Notes: a model not told the origin generated them from the letters alone. DNA of 64,000 nt from Synechocystis sp. PCC 7338 (GCF_018282115.1 NZ_CP054306.1:1411488-1475487); one strand, 5' to 3'. Positions 31,904-41,941 are shown, counted from the first letter of the stretch. Translations and numbers: made by a program.

Positions 31904-32194
31904 CTAACCCCGTAGGCATTGAGGGAGGACTAATAAATCATCATTGTTCACCGATGTTTTGACTTTATTGAGAAACTCAGCCAGGGACGCAACTGTTATT
32001 TCATCCTGTTCTAAATAAAGTTGAGATTGATGATGCAAGAGTTTTGTCATTAGTTTTTGTTCGTCTATGGGATTAAAGGTTGGGAAAATTTCTGCCCCTA
32101 ACCTTGTTTTGGTTTTGATCCATCCTGCCATGGCTTGGCCATTCCTTTGTTCCCCTCCTCCAAAGGGGTGATGGTAATGTGCTTTTTGGCTCAT
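31904..32194 (-). CDS. Small protein of unknown function
   Basis: 96 residues starting at the ATG at 32194, with a His/Gly-rich N-terminus and an amphipathic C-terminal half (EQDEITVASLAEFLNKVK). No family is recognised. An internal Met at about residue 49 could be the real start. It is divergent from the transporter at 32256 with only about 60 bp between the two starts. Confidence 0.5.
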   Translation of the reverse strand: MSQKAHYHHPFGGGEQRNGQAMAGWIKTKTRLGAEIFPTFNPIDEQKLMTKLLHHQSQLYLEQDEITVASLAEFLNKVKTSVNNDDLLVLPQCLRG

Positions 32195-32255
32195 TTTCTG
32201 TCTGCTTAGGTTATTTTCGACTGATTACGGCTTACTATAATCGTCCGGAGGTTTT

Positions 32256-33605
32256 ATGGCGGCCAATATACCTGCTTTGCTTTCCCTTGGGGTTTTTATC
32301 GGGGTTATTCTCCTGATTATGTCGGAGAAAATTCACCTAACCATCGCCGCTTTTTTGGGGGCGTTAATTCTAGTTTTCACCCATGTGATTACCCTCAAGG
32401 AGGGCATTGATTACATCAGTCAAAGTTATGCCACCCTGGCATTATTTTTTGGGGTGATGGTGTTAGTAAGATCCTTTGAACCCACCAACATTTTTCAGTA
32501 TTTAGCCACCCAAATGGTATTGCTAGCCAAAGGTAGTGGCAAACTCCTAGTGCTGGGGGTAATTGCCATCACAACTCCCATCTGTGCCGTGTTACCCAAT
32601 GCCACCACAGTGATGCTTTTGGCTCCCCTAATTCCTCCCTTGGCCCAGGAAATTGGCGTGGATTTTGTCCCATTGCTAATTTTAATGGTCTTTGTGGCCA
32701 ACAGTGCTGGACTGTTAACGCTGGTGGGAGATCCTGCTACTTTTATCGTTGGGGATGCCATTAATATCAGTTTTAATGAGTACCTATTCAAACTGAGTTT
32801 TATGGGAGTTCTGGCCATTATTAGTATTTTGGCGATCGCCCCTATACTATTTCGTAAGATTTGGCACAGTCGGTTTACCCATTTAGAAGATCTTCCCCAT
32901 CCCCAAATTAATCATCCCAAAATCTTGATGGCCGGGGGAATTATTATTGCCTTGGTGCTGATTTTTTTCGTTATTGGTGAAAACTTACCTGTTCCCATTC
33001 CCCCCGCTTCGGTGGCCCTAATGGGGGCCTGCCTCGCCTTACTTCTTGCCCACCAAAGCAAAATTGACACTGTACATAATATTTTACGGGACGTGGATTG
33101 GAGCACCCTGATATTTTTCATGTCTATTTTTGTGATTATTGGCTCTTTGGAAAAAACCGGAGTAACCGCCTCCCTTGCCCAAATTTTAGCGGTGGTAGTG
33201 GGGCAAAATATTGCTTTTGGGGCGATCGTTTTAGTATTTACAGTGGGATTGTTATCCAGTGTGGTGCCCAATATTCCCTTGGTAGTGGCCATGGTTCCCC
33301 TGCTCAAACAATATGTGGTTAATATTGGTTTTGCCGGCCCGGAAATATTGACCCCGGACTTTGCTGGACAATTACCGGTGGAAGTATTGCCTTTGTTTTA
33401 CGCCATGATGTTTGGCGCTACCCTAGGAGGCAATGGCACTTTGGTGGGGGCTTCCTCCAATATTGTGGCGGCAGGCATTTCTGAACAACATGGGCGACCG
33501 ATTTCCTTTCGCCGTTTTTTACACTATGGTTTGCCGGTGATGGCGGTGCAGTTGGTGGTGGCGGCTTTATTTGTGGCTTGGTTGATGCTCACCCGACAGG
33601 GTTAA
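32256..33605 (+). CDS. SLC13/ArsB-type ion transporter (P-protein homologue)
   Basis: 449-residue inner-membrane protein with 11-12 hydrophobic helices and the CitMHS/ArsB-like pattern: VLPNATTVMLLAPLIPPLA, SAGLLTLVGDPATFIVGDA in the first half and GATLGGNGTLVGASSNIVAAG in the second. These are the two inverted-repeat substrate loops of the ion transporter superfamily. Relatives transport anions, arsenite or Na+/H+; the substrate cannot be read from sequence. The start context is CCGGAGGTTTT before the ATG. Confidence 0.88.
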   Translation: MAANIPALLSLGVFIGVILLIMSEKIHLTIAAFLGALILVFTHVITLKEGIDYISQSYATLALFFGVMVLVRSFEPTNIFQYLATQMVLLAKGSGKLLVLGVIAITTPICAVLPNATTVMLLAPLIPPLAQEIGVDFVPLLILMVFVANSAGLLTLVGDPATFIVGDAINISFNEYLFKLSFMGVLAIISILAIAPILFRKIWHSRFTHLEDLPHPQINHPKILMAGGIIIALVLIFFVIGENLPVPIPPASVALMGACLALLLAHQSKIDTVHNILRDVDWSTLIFFMSIFVIIGSLEKTGVTASLAQILAVVVGQNIAFGAIVLVFTVGLLSSVVPNIPLVVAMVPLLKQYVVNIGFAGPEILTPDFAGQLPVEVLPLFYAMMFGATLGGNGTLVGASSNIVAAGISEQHGRPISFRRFLHYGLPVMAVQLVVAALFVAWLMLTRQG

Positions 33606-33611
33606 CCAAGC

Positions 33612-33866
33612 TTAATCGGAATTTGCTTGGGAGGTGGATGGCTGACTTTGCTCCATGGCGATCGCCTGACGCACTAAACGGGGATAGGCGAGGAGAAAGT
33701 ACCACCACCAGAGAGCAATGACGCCGGCCACAGGTAAAGACAACCACCATTGATGGAACAGTAACCAACTGGTGGTAATAATCACTGACCCAGTGAGTAA
33801 AATTGTCCAAGGCTGACACCAACGGGGCTTTTCTGACCAAACGTCGTAATTTTCAGGATTATTCAT
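33612..33866 (-). CDS. Small two-helix membrane protein
   Basis: 84 residues: a polar start (MNNPENYDVWSEKPRW), two hydrophobic segments at about 20-40 and 42-62 with a tryptophan-rich centre, and a polar C-terminus. It resembles short conserved cyanobacterial membrane proteins without known function. It is convergent with the transporter, 6 bp between the two stops. Confidence 0.65.
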   Translation of the reverse strand: MNNPENYDVWSEKPRWCQPWTILLTGSVIITTSWLLFHQWWLSLPVAGVIALWWWYFLLAYPRLVRQAIAMEQSQPSTSQANSD

Positions 33867-34013
33867 AATGTTTTGCGGCTTAACAGCCCAAGCATAGGTT
33901 TGTAATTCATTACTGGCAGCCAGTTGAGGGGGAAACTAGATATAAGCCCCCCACTATTGCAGTTGTTTGATTAAGTCTATTTAGGAGGCCGACTGAAATT
34001 TTGACGACGGAGC

Positions 34014-34865
34014 CTAATAATTTTTAATCATTAATTCTTTCCCTATGGAAGCTTTTTCTTGTTTGTAATTGTTCATTCCATATTGTAAATCCCATTCAAT
34101 GATTTGAGCAAAACTAAATAATTTTCTAATTTCCTCAGAATCATCGTAGGTAATTAACCATTTATGGGGACAGCTTTTCATTGTTTCAGCAAATCTTTGA
34201 TGATCAAAAGAGGTATGTAAATCTCCTTTTTTGCCATAGAGTTTCGATTTAGTTGCGCTCAGGTAGGGCGGATCGAGAAAAATAAATACTTCTTCCCCCG
34301 GCGAATTAATTAATTGCTGATAATCCAGATTGGTAATGGCCACATTTGTGAGCATTGTGCCTAAATCTCTCAATCTGACAATGGAAGAATCGGTGAAACG
34401 TTTCTCAAACGCCTGTTGGGAATAGCCACCGGATTCCACTGTGCCGGAGAAGGTGATACGATTCAGCACAAAAAAACGCACTGCCCGCCCAAATTTGTCC
34501 AATTCCAGCCCATCTTCAGTTAATCGAGCAAACAGCTTTCTACCATCGGTTTGTTGATTTTTGACTTCTCTAACTGCATCCGTGAGCTCGGTAATGCCAT
34601 CCTGAGCCCCTTGCCAAAAACAATATAAGTCAAAATTTAAGTCATTAACCCAATATTTATTAATGTTATCGCCAAAAATTTGTTTAATAGCTAAAAATAC
34701 CGATCCCCCACCAATAAAGGGCTCCCGATACTCTTTGATCTGAGGGGGAATATGGGGCAAAATCTGCTTCAGTGCTTTGGATTTGCCCCCTGGATAACGG
34801 AGGGGACTCTTGATTTTGTCCCCTTGATCGGCAGATTTTTTTGGTTTCGCCCCCGCCTCCTTCAT
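34014..34865 (-). CDS. D12-class DNA methyltransferase, likely orthologue of M.Ssp6803II
   Basis: 283 residues. It methylates DNA using S-adenosylmethionine. Motif X is LRYPGGKSKAL, motif I EPFIGGGSVFL and motif IV IFLDPPYLSATKSKLYG. This is the Dam-like D12 family, normally N6-adenine enzymes. The gene beside accA in PCC 6803 (sll0729, from memory) was reported to make N4-methylcytosine in GGCC, so specificity should follow that orthologue rather than the family name. No restriction enzyme gene is adjacent, so it is an orphan. It ends 13 bp after accA, same strand. Confidence 0.85.
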   Translation of the reverse strand: MKEAGAKPKKSADQGDKIKSPLRYPGGKSKALKQILPHIPPQIKEYREPFIGGGSVFLAIKQIFGDNINKYWVNDLNFDLYCFWQGAQDGITELTDAVREVKNQQTDGRKLFARLTEDGLELDKFGRAVRFFVLNRITFSGTVESGGYSQQAFEKRFTDSSIVRLRDLGTMLTNVAITNLDYQQLINSPGEEVFIFLDPPYLSATKSKLYGKKGDLHTSFDHQRFAETMKSCPHKWLITYDDSEEIRKLFSFAQIIEWDLQYGMNNYKQEKASIGKELMIKNY

Positions 34866-34878
34866 GATTTAATTCGCT

Positions 34879-35859
34879 CTATACTGCTGTTTCCAAAAAT
34901 TGACCTAGGTGCCGGAATTTGTCGTACCGTAACTGTTTCCGTTCTTGGGCAGTCAATTGGGCCAAGGTGTTGAGATGGAACAATAAAGCTTCCTTCAACT
35001 TGGCGGCGGCTCCCAATGGATCGGCGTGGGCGGCCCCCTTCGGTTCGGGAATGATGCCATCAATAATTTGTAACTTGGCTAAATCTTCAGCGGTAATTTT
35101 TAGGGCGATCGCCGCTTTATCCGATTTTTTCGCATCCTTCCAGAGAATGGCAGCACAGGCCTCTGGAGTAGCCACCGTGTAAACTGCATTTTCCAGCATC
35201 AGTACCCGATCGCCAACGCCAATCCCCAACGCACCGCCGGATCCCCCCTCCCCGATCACGGTACAGAGAATGGGCACATCTAGGCGGAACATTTCCCGTA
35301 AATTAACGGCGATCGCCTCCCCTTGCCCCAACTTTTCCGCGTCAATGCCAGCCCAAGCTCCAGGGGTATCAATAAAAGTAATAATGGGCATACCAAAACG
35401 GTCAGCGTGTTCCATCAGCCGCAGTGCCTTACGGTACCCATTGGGGGCCGCCATGCCAAAATTACGGGCCACATTATCCTTGGTATCTCTGCCCTTTTGA
35501 TGGCCCATAATCACCACAGGCCGAGTCCCCAACCGGGCTACTCCCCCCACCAAAGCCGGATCATCGTACCCCCCCCGATCGCCATGCATTTCAAACCAAT
35601 CATCCGCAATGGCTTGGATATAGTCCAACGTGCTAGGACGGCGGGGATGGCGGGCCAACTGCAACCGCTGGGAAGGATTGAGATTGCTAAAAATTTCCTG
35701 GCGCAACTGTTCAGCCCGATTTTCTAGTTGGCTGAGCTGTTCGGACACGTCCACATTTTTTTCTTGGGCTAGTTCCCGGATTTGATTAATTTTTTCCTCT
35801 AGCTCATAGAGGGGCTTCTCAAAATCCAGCAGAAAAACACGACGCTCACTTTTACTCAT
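34879..35859 (-). CDS. accA: Acetyl-CoA carboxylase carboxyltransferase subunit alpha
   Basis: 326 residues from the ATG at 35859, beginning [24 protein letters not shown]. The open frame upstream to 36096 is hydrophobic and unrelated to AccA. The enzyme transfers carboxyl from biotin to acetyl-CoA, the first step of fatty acid synthesis, with AccD, AccB and AccC encoded elsewhere. Signatures include [37 protein letters not shown] and the oxyanion region [16 protein letters not shown]. Confidence 0.95.
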   Translation of the reverse strand: MSKSERRVFLLDFEKPLYELEEKINQIRELAQEKNVDVSEQLSQLENRAEQLRQEIFSNLNPSQRLQLARHPRRPSTLDYIQAIADDWFEMHGDRGGYDDPALVGGVARLGTRPVVIMGHQKGRDTKDNVARNFGMAAPNGYRKALRLMEHADRFGMPIITFIDTPGAWAGIDAEKLGQGEAIAVNLREMFRLDVPILCTVIGEGGSGGALGIGVGDRVLMLENAVYTVATPEACAAILWKDAKKSDKAAIALKITAEDLAKLQIIDGIIPEPKGAAHADPLGAAAKLKEALLFHLNTLAQLTAQERKQLRYDKFRHLGQFLETAV

Positions 35860-36337
35860 AACTAGGGATGGATTAGCCGGGCTAAGGGTGATGGATTTTT
35901 CCAGCGTATCAAAAAGCCGTGACTTTAATGCCGTCGTTGACCCAACCGGCCGGAGGCAAACGCCCAGGCCGACTGTTACCACCATAAGCAAAAAAGGCTG
36001 ACTGGTCCTAGCTTGATACCTTATCAGTACCACGAAAAAGAAGGAACCAACTCCGGCAAAAACCAAAGCTAAAGATAAACAAAAGATTAAGGCCAAAAGC
36101 GTGACATTGCCTATCCGCCATTCGTAAAATAGGGAAGATTGTATTTTTTGTTACGGTTATACGGTTTTTTCTCCTTCCCTTGGCCAGATTTTGCTCGTAA
36201 ATTATTAAAGGTTTTCGCACCTGCTGTCAAAATTACTACCATTTTGGGCTTTGTCCAGCCCCTAGTCTGCCCTTATGTTGCTCTCAGTTCCGTAGATATT
36301 GGCTTTTTGTACATTGTCCATTTCCGGTTGACCCACT
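35860..36337. other. Gene-free region between accA and a DUF4327 gene
   Basis: 478 bp between divergent genes. Open frames on both strands encode hydrophobic, low-quality peptides (one of them the unneeded extension of accA) and I do not support them. It should contain the promoters of both genes. Confidence 0.4.
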
Positions 36338-36601
36338 ATGGTTATTTCCTCGCCGCTCCATCAAGACACAGTTTTTTCCCTCGAAGTTATTCGCTCCACT
36401 GCCAGTGAACTGGTGCGCCAAAACCGCCTCGATCGCCAGCAGCCTATCTATACTCTTTGCCAATTCATCCCAGCTCGGCAATGGTTAGCAGTGGAAAGGG
36501 AATTGGAAATGCACGATTACCTTTTGCGGGACCACATCATTGACCTGATGAATTGCGAAGCTTGGGATTTCCAAGATACAGACGGTTACGGTTGTGCCTA
36601 A
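36338..36601 (+). CDS. DUF4327 family protein
   Basis: 87 residues. The core VFSLEVIRSTASELVRQNR, then QPIYTLCQFIPARQW and ERELEMHDYLLRDHIIDLM, is the small cyanobacteria-restricted DUF4327 family of unknown function. The protein is soluble and mostly helical. It lies between accA and the LabA-like gene, transcribed toward the latter but separated by about 360 bp. Confidence 0.75.
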   Translation: MVISSPLHQDTVFSLEVIRSTASELVRQNRLDRQQPIYTLCQFIPARQWLAVERELEMHDYLLRDHIIDLMNCEAWDFQDTDGYGCA

Positions 36602-36963
36602 GGAGAAGGGATCTTTCCTAAAAAGGTTTTGAAAAGCCCTCCTGCAAGTCTTTAGGCTTTGGGCTACCTGAGTTAGGCTCCCGAAGGTCGGGTTATAGGC
36701 AAGGCAATGTGCCGATGGGAACTATCCTCCAGCCTCCAGCAATGTCACCATCCCAGGGTGATCGCCTCTTTTGGTCCGAGATGGGCCAATTTGTCCATTT
36801 TTCCGCCAAATCAAGTATTCTGGGGTGGCATTAATGGCTGCGCCAATTCCCTAGGGGTTAACAATTGCGCTAAACTAACCTCAGCTATTATTTTTATTTC
36901 TAACTTCTATTCTATTTCTTAGCATTATCGCTAGTTATTTTTATTTTTACGATTTAACTATAT
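36602..36963. other. Gene-free region with GC-rich, possibly structured DNA
   Basis: The first 240 bp are GC-richer than the AT-rich last 80 bp, with several short complementary blocks such as CTCCCGAAGGTCGGG and GGCTTTGGGC. No good coding frame is present (a 71-codon frame at 36707 looks random). A small structured RNA is possible, but I recognise none. Confidence 0.3.
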
Positions 36964-37521
36964 ATGTCAATTCATAGTGGTATTCCTTTCCGCAGGGATC
37001 GTTTGTCTATCTTTGTGGATGGGAATAATATGTTTTATGCACAGCAGAAAAATGGCTGGTTTTTTGACCCGAGAAGAGTATTATCTTTTTTCACTGAAGA
37101 TCCATCTGTAAAACTCGTCAACGCTTTTTGGTACACTGGTCTGAAAGATACCCAAGACCAAAGGGGTTTTCGGGATGCCCTAATTAGTTTAGGGTACACC
37201 GTCAGAACTAAAATTCTTAAGGAATATTACGACGACATTTCCGGTAAATACTCCCAAAAAGCTAATTTAGACATTGAAATTGTCGTAGATATGTTTAACA
37301 CCGTTGATCAATATGATCGGGTTGTTTTATTCAGTGGCGACGGAGATTTTGAACGGGCGATCGAGCTATTAAGATCAAAAAGTACCCACATCACCGTAGT
37401 TTCCACCGAAGGCATGATTGCCAGGGAATTACGAAATGCCACCGATCGTTATATTGATCTCAATGACATCAGACCAGCCATTGAAAAACAGGATTTTTAT
37501 AGCACTGAACAAACTGCTTAG
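36964..37521 (+). CDS. LabA-like NYN-domain protein
   Basis: 185 residues of the NYN/DUF88 family, a PIN-like nuclease fold. The acidic positions are seen in LSIFVDGNNMFYA, YTGLKD, LDIEIVVDMF and VLFSGDGDFERAIELL. In Synechococcus elongatus LabA is needed for KaiC-dependent negative feedback on clock output. This gene lies about 4.4 kb upstream of kaiA, so a clock link is plausible, although other LabA-like proteins are not clock-related. Its 3' end is 19 bp before hicB. Confidence 0.87.
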   Translation: MSIHSGIPFRRDRLSIFVDGNNMFYAQQKNGWFFDPRRVLSFFTEDPSVKLVNAFWYTGLKDTQDQRGFRDALISLGYTVRTKILKEYYDDISGKYSQKANLDIEIVVDMFNTVDQYDRVVLFSGDGDFERAIELLRSKSTHITVVSTEGMIARELRNATDRYIDLNDIRPAIEKQDFYSTEQTA

Positions 37522-37540
37522 TAAAATATACAAGAAAAAA

Positions 37541-37750
37541 ATGAACAAGCAAGAATTTTATGTTCTTATTGAAAGGGATGAAGATGGTATTTACATAGGT
37601 GAAGTCCCACAACTTAAAGCTTGCTACAGTCAGGGGGAGACCATTGATGAGTTGATGCAAAATATTCGTGAAGTCATCGAATTATGTCTTGAAGAGATTG
37701 AATTGGAATCTATTTCTGAGTTTATCGGCATCCAAAAAGTGGTGGTCTGA
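37541..37750 (+). CDS. hicB: HicB-family antitoxin
   Basis: 69 residues from the ATG at 37541; the longer frame from 37418 overlaps the LabA-like gene and is not expected. The partial RNase H-like HicB fold is clear: FYVLIERDEDGIYIGEVPQL, then YSQGETIDELMQNIREVIEL. HicB normally neutralises the HicA mRNA interferase and represses the operon. The stop overlaps the hicA start by one base (TGATG), as in coupled pairs, but hicA is broken. Confidence 0.85.
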   Translation: MNKQEFYVLIERDEDGIYIGEVPQLKACYSQGETIDELMQNIREVIELCLEEIELESISEFIGIQKVVV

Positions 37751-37977
37751 TGGCAAAGCTTCCTACTGTAACAAGTACTCAGCTCATAGTCGTACTTCAA
37801 AAACTTGGTTTTAAATTTATTAGACAAAAAGGGAGTCACCTTCGTCTAAAAGATCAAGATAATTGAGTAGTGACCATTCCTATCCATGGCGACAAAACTA
37901 TTGGAAAAGGTTTATTGTTGAAAATTATCAGAGATGCTGAAATAACCAAGGAAGAGTTAATTCGCTTATTAGATTAA
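37750..37977 (+). pseudogene. hicA: hicA toxin gene with a premature stop
   Basis: A 75-codon frame typical of HicA: MAKLPTVTSTQLIVVLQKLG, the RNA-binding KGSHLRLK with its catalytic His, and the C-terminal VVTIPIHGDKTIGKG. An in-frame TGA at 37864-37866 cuts it after 38 codons. A single CGA-to-TGA change would explain it, since Arg is common at that position. Both halves stay in one frame. The product would lack the C-terminal strand and helix and is probably inactive. Confidence 0.82.
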
Positions 37978-38039
37978 TTTCTAAATCCAGAAAATATGAC
38001 AAGAAGAGAGCTATTCTAACTAGCTCGCTTAACCCGATG

Positions 38040-39788
38040 TTACTTACGATTAATAGGACAATCAAAGCGTTGATAGGGATAGCCAAAGATATTTTCTTTC
38101 GGACTTTGATCTATTTGACAATCGGGAAAATCTAGGGGAGCAAAGTAATTAACTAGCCATAAATCTACTGGTTGTTCAGCCTGTTTTAATAAATCCTGTA
38201 ACTGTTCTGTGGCGACAGGATCCTGTAATTTTTCCTGGGGTAAAAAAACGAATCTTAACTGGGGTACTAACTCAGGAAAATGCCGTTGAGCTTCCCAGGC
38301 GATGCCCAACAGTTCCCCTACCTGCACCAGGCTTTTATGGGTGGTGACAATCCAACGGGTTTCGCCGACAGGATTTTCTGCTAAGAGAGTTAAAAATTTG
38401 TCGGGTCGGTAATATTTCCGGTAAGCCAAGTTATGGGTAACAGTGACAGCGCTTAAAATACCAATGATCAAAATTATCATCGGTAAATAGATGTTCCGGC
38501 GACTTTTTTGCCACCAATTTAATTGTCGCCATTGATCAAGTGATGGGACTAAATCACGACTGCGGGGGTAATTTACTTGGGGATTTTTCCCAAGGCCCAC
38601 AGCAGTCATTAACATCAGTAAACTCCAAAAATTAAAGCTGTACCTTGCGCCCCTGGTGATATCTAAACCAGCTCCGTAACTGATGGTCAAATAAATAATT
38701 ACCAAAACAATAAAAGTGGTAACCAAAACTAAAACCCTTGGATCTTTTTGCGTTTTTATGCCGTGCCCCAGACCCTGCCATACCACCGGGGTTAACCAGA
38801 TAAAGTAGGCCAACATCCCCAGACCTGATAACACCACAAGCCACAAATTTTCCGATTCCACCGGCCATAGACAAAACATGGTGATGCCAGCGGCAGCTAA
38901 TTGGGCTGGAGGGCCGAGGAGGGTATCAACCCAGGACATATCGGTGAATTGAATCCATTCCGTCATGCCATGGCCGAATTGCTTTTGGCTAATAATCACT
39001 ATCCAACTGAGACCGGCGGCAGCGGTGCCCAGTATGACGGGTAAAAGGGATTTTAAAGCTAATAGAAAGTTAATTTTTCCCTGGCGATGCCATACTCCCA
39101 GCCACAGTGCTAGGGCTAGAGCCTGGGCCACTATTGGTAAAACAGCAAAAAAGTGGGCTGAAATGCCTATAGCATTGGCTAATATCCAGATAATAGTTAA
39201 GGAAAAAGATAAACGTTGATTTTTCAATAAATAGCTTAAGCTTTTTAAGCAACAGGCAATGGAAATTAGTCCCCAAATAATGGCAAAAGTGTAGTGTCTT
39301 GCTTCCTGGCTAATGAAAATTCCGTAGGGGGAAACGGCCATGAGCAGGGCAGTAAATTGGGCCAACTTTTCCTCATCTTTACCCCAAATCCACTTAGCAC
39401 AGCCATAGCCTAAAGGTACGGCCAAGGTACCAAAAACAACCGGCAACGATCGCCCGATCGCCAGGGATAAATAATTGCCATGGGGGGGAAATAATCGATA
39501 CCAAAGGTGGGCCAGGACGAAATAGAAGGGGGGATGGTTATCACCATTTAATAAACTCGCCGCCACGGTATTGGGCTCTGGCTGGGGTAGGGGTTGCAAA
39601 ATGGTTAATAGGTCGGCAACGGTTAACACCTGGCCCAGGGGTATATCGGTAAAGGAATTGCCTAGGCTAAATACTAAGGTGGCAAATTCATCAGTCCAGG
39701 GGGGTTTACTGTCCAAATTCCAACTGCGTAGCCCAGCGGCGATCGCCGTCCAGAGCAGAAGTAACCAAAAAGAGCGGGGCATAGGCAA
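38040..39788 (-). CDS. Polytopic membrane glycosyltransferase of the GT-C/ArnT-PMT type
   Basis: 582 residues with about 11-12 hydrophobic helices. The first luminal loop has the acidic motif KPPWTDEFATLVFS, and LLNGDNHPPFYFVLAHLWYRLFPP matches the second loop of the PMT_2/GT39-83 superfamily. Such enzymes transfer sugars from polyprenyl-phosphate donors to lipids, glycans or proteins outside the membrane. The C-terminal soluble part (about 440-582) is periplasmic. Acceptor unknown. Located next to pgm on the same strand, about 110 bp away. Confidence 0.83.
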   Translation of the reverse strand: MPMPRSFWLLLLWTAIAAGLRSWNLDSKPPWTDEFATLVFSLGNSFTDIPLGQVLTVADLLTILQPLPQPEPNTVAASLLNGDNHPPFYFVLAHLWYRLFPPHGNYLSLAIGRSLPVVFGTLAVPLGYGCAKWIWGKDEEKLAQFTALLMAVSPYGIFISQEARHYTFAIIWGLISIACCLKSLSYLLKNQRLSFSLTIIWILANAIGISAHFFAVLPIVAQALALALWLGVWHRQGKINFLLALKSLLPVILGTAAAGLSWIVIISQKQFGHGMTEWIQFTDMSWVDTLLGPPAQLAAAGITMFCLWPVESENLWLVVLSGLGMLAYFIWLTPVVWQGLGHGIKTQKDPRVLVLVTTFIVLVIIYLTISYGAGLDITRGARYSFNFWSLLMLMTAVGLGKNPQVNYPRSRDLVPSLDQWRQLNWWQKSRRNIYLPMIILIIGILSAVTVTHNLAYRKYYRPDKFLTLLAENPVGETRWIVTTHKSLVQVGELLGIAWEAQRHFPELVPQLRFVFLPQEKLQDPVATEQLQDLLKQAEQPVDLWLVNYFAPLDFPDCQIDQSPKENIFGYPYQRFDCPINRK

Positions 39789-39896
39789 TTAAAACAAGGG
39801 TAAAGACGGGGTTTTTCCCAACAGACAGACAATCCCCCCAGCGGTTAGGTTGCCAGGGGGAAGGAGGAGTTTTAGACAGAACATTGACTGGGTTGA

Positions 39897-41552
39897 TTAA
39901 CCCAAAGCTGAGCTAACAATGGCTTCTGCCTCCGTGAAAATAGCCTGGAGATGGGCTTCATCCTTGAAACTTTCGGCATAGATTTTGTAGACATTTTCCG
40001 TGCCGGAAGGCCGAGCGGCAAACCAACCTTCCGCCGTGGTGACTTTCAACCCACCGATCGCCGCTTGGTTGCCGGGAGCTTTAGTTAACTTGGCTGTGAT
40101 GGCATCCCCGGCCAATGTGGTGGCGGTAACGTCATCGGGGGCAAGTTTTTTCAGTCGATCCTTCTGGGCTGGGCTGGCCGGAGCGTCGATGCGTTGGTAG
40201 ATCGGATTGCCCAACTGAGCCGTCAAATCCTGGTAATGGAGCCCAGGGTCTTTGCCAGTTTTAGCCGTAATTTCCGCAGCCAACAGATCCATAATGGTGC
40301 CGTCCTTATCGGTGGTCCAAACGGTGCCATTTTTCTTCAGGAAGGAAGCCCCTGCACTTTCTTCACCCCCAAAGCCAAAGGAGCCGTCTAGCAAACCATT
40401 AACAAACCATTTAAAGCCCACGGGCACTTCATAGACGGAACGGTTAATTAATTGCCCCACCCGGTCAATCATGCTGCTGCTCACCAAGGTTTTACCGATC
40501 GCCGACAGTCCTGACCACTGTTGCCGCTGACTAAACAAATACCAAATGGCCACGGAAAGAAAATGATTGGGGTTCATCAAACCCACGCTGGGGGTGACAA
40601 TGCCATGGCGATCGCCGTCGGTGTCATTACCAAAAGCAATATCGTAGTGATCCTTGATTTTCACCAAACTGGCCATGGCGTAGGGAGAAGAACAATCCAT
40701 GCGGATCTTGCCGTCCCAATCCAGGGTCATAAATTTAAACGTCGGGTCTACCCCGGGATTAACCAGATTGATATTCAAATTATATTTAGCGGCAATGGGT
40801 TCCCAATAGCCCACATTAGCTCCCCCTAAGGGATCAACTCCTAAGCACAAACCTGCTGAGCGAATTGCGTCCAGGTCAATAATGTCCGCCAAACCTTCCA
40901 CATAGGGGGTAACAAAATCATGGGCATGGGTGGTGGGGGCCTTCAACGCCCGGTCATAGTCCCATCGTTGAACTGCTCGATTGCCGGTTTTGAGCAACTC
41001 ATTGGCTCGGTTCTGAATCCATTGGGTTGCTTCCGGTTCTGCTGGGCCGCCGGAAGGGGGATTATATTTAAAACCGCCATCGCTGGGGGGGTTGTGGGAA
41101 GGGGTAATAATAATACCGTCGGCCAAACCCTCTTTGCGCCCCTGGTTGTAGGTCAAAATGGCGTAGGACACCGCTGGGGTAGGGGTGAAGCGGGTCAGGT
41201 CGGTGGCGGTGGTTAAAAAGGTTTCCACCTGGTTAGCAGCCAATACTTCCAACGCAGTTTTCTGGGCCGGTTCCGAGAGAGCATGGCTATCCATCCCCAT
41301 GTAAAGAGGCCCGGTGATGCCCTGGGCTTGGCGATAGTCCACCACCGCCTGGGTCACCGCCAAAATATGGGCTTCGTTAAAGGTAGCGTTGAGGGCAGAA
41401 CCCCGATGGCCAGAGGTGCCAAAGCTCACTAGCTGGGCGGGATTGTCCGGATCCGGCTGTTGACGGTAGTAGTCATCTAAAAGTTTGTCCACATCCAAAA
41501 GGCTGTCGGCGGGGGGATGCTGTCCGGCGAGGGGATGAATTCTGCTTGCCAT
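39897..41552 (-). CDS. pgm: Phosphoglucomutase
   Basis: 551 residues from the ATG at 41552 (starts [11 protein letters not shown]); the frame open to 41615 adds an unlikely prefix. It interconverts glucose 1- and 6-phosphate, linking glycogen, sugar nucleotides and glycolysis. The phospho-serine is in [16 protein letters not shown], the Mg2+ loop in [11 protein letters not shown], the sugar-binding loop in GFGGEESAG and the phosphate-binding loop in [14 protein letters not shown]. Motif order and length match the alpha-PGM Pgm family of E. coli. Confidence 0.94.
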   Translation of the reverse strand: MASRIHPLAGQHPPADSLLDVDKLLDDYYRQQPDPDNPAQLVSFGTSGHRGSALNATFNEAHILAVTQAVVDYRQAQGITGPLYMGMDSHALSEPAQKTALEVLAANQVETFLTTATDLTRFTPTPAVSYAILTYNQGRKEGLADGIIITPSHNPPSDGGFKYNPPSGGPAEPEATQWIQNRANELLKTGNRAVQRWDYDRALKAPTTHAHDFVTPYVEGLADIIDLDAIRSAGLCLGVDPLGGANVGYWEPIAAKYNLNINLVNPGVDPTFKFMTLDWDGKIRMDCSSPYAMASLVKIKDHYDIAFGNDTDGDRHGIVTPSVGLMNPNHFLSVAIWYLFSQRQQWSGLSAIGKTLVSSSMIDRVGQLINRSVYEVPVGFKWFVNGLLDGSFGFGGEESAGASFLKKNGTVWTTDKDGTIMDLLAAEITAKTGKDPGLHYQDLTAQLGNPIYQRIDAPASPAQKDRLKKLAPDDVTATTLAGDAITAKLTKAPGNQAAIGGLKVTTAEGWFAARPSGTENVYKIYAESFKDEAHLQAIFTEAEAIVSSALG

Positions 41553-41941
41553 ATATGGGAATTGTAAAAAATGGAGGGCGGCGATCGGGGGCTCAGACAC
41601 CCAAATCCTAGCCAAAAAAGGTTAACTAGCCAAGGGCTATCCATTGACAAACAAATGGTAAAAAAATTCCCCCGACCCCTAGCCATGGGGAAAAAGTTGC
41701 CAAATTTACCTTGAGTTAATAATGCCCAGCGACAAGATTAGAGACACAAATTCAAGCTTTGTAAACAGGTCTTAAGCTATCCGGCCAAGGAGCACTCAGA
41801 TTGTGTTAACGTTCAGGGGGTAGTTGCTTAACACAATTTTCCAATTAATAGTATTAATATTTCCTTAACTTGCACCTTCCGTGGTGATAAAACTAATCTG
41901 AGCTCTTGTTTGATTAACCTTCGACTGATTATTGATCCCCT
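41553..41941. promoter_or_regulatory. Divergent promoter region between pgm and kaiA
   Basis: 389 bp with no gene. A perfect palindromic 15-mer ATTAATAGTATTAAT lies at 41844-41858, about 85 bp before the kaiA GTG. It is a candidate operator or promoter element; no experimental support is known to me. Confidence 0.45.

Noticed and set aside
35860-36096. Extended N-terminus of accA
   Set aside because: The extra 79 residues are hydrophobic and unrelated to AccA, which begins normally at 35859.
36707-36922. 71-codon frame before the LabA-like gene
   Set aside because: Random-looking sequence without a ribosome site or a recognisable domain.
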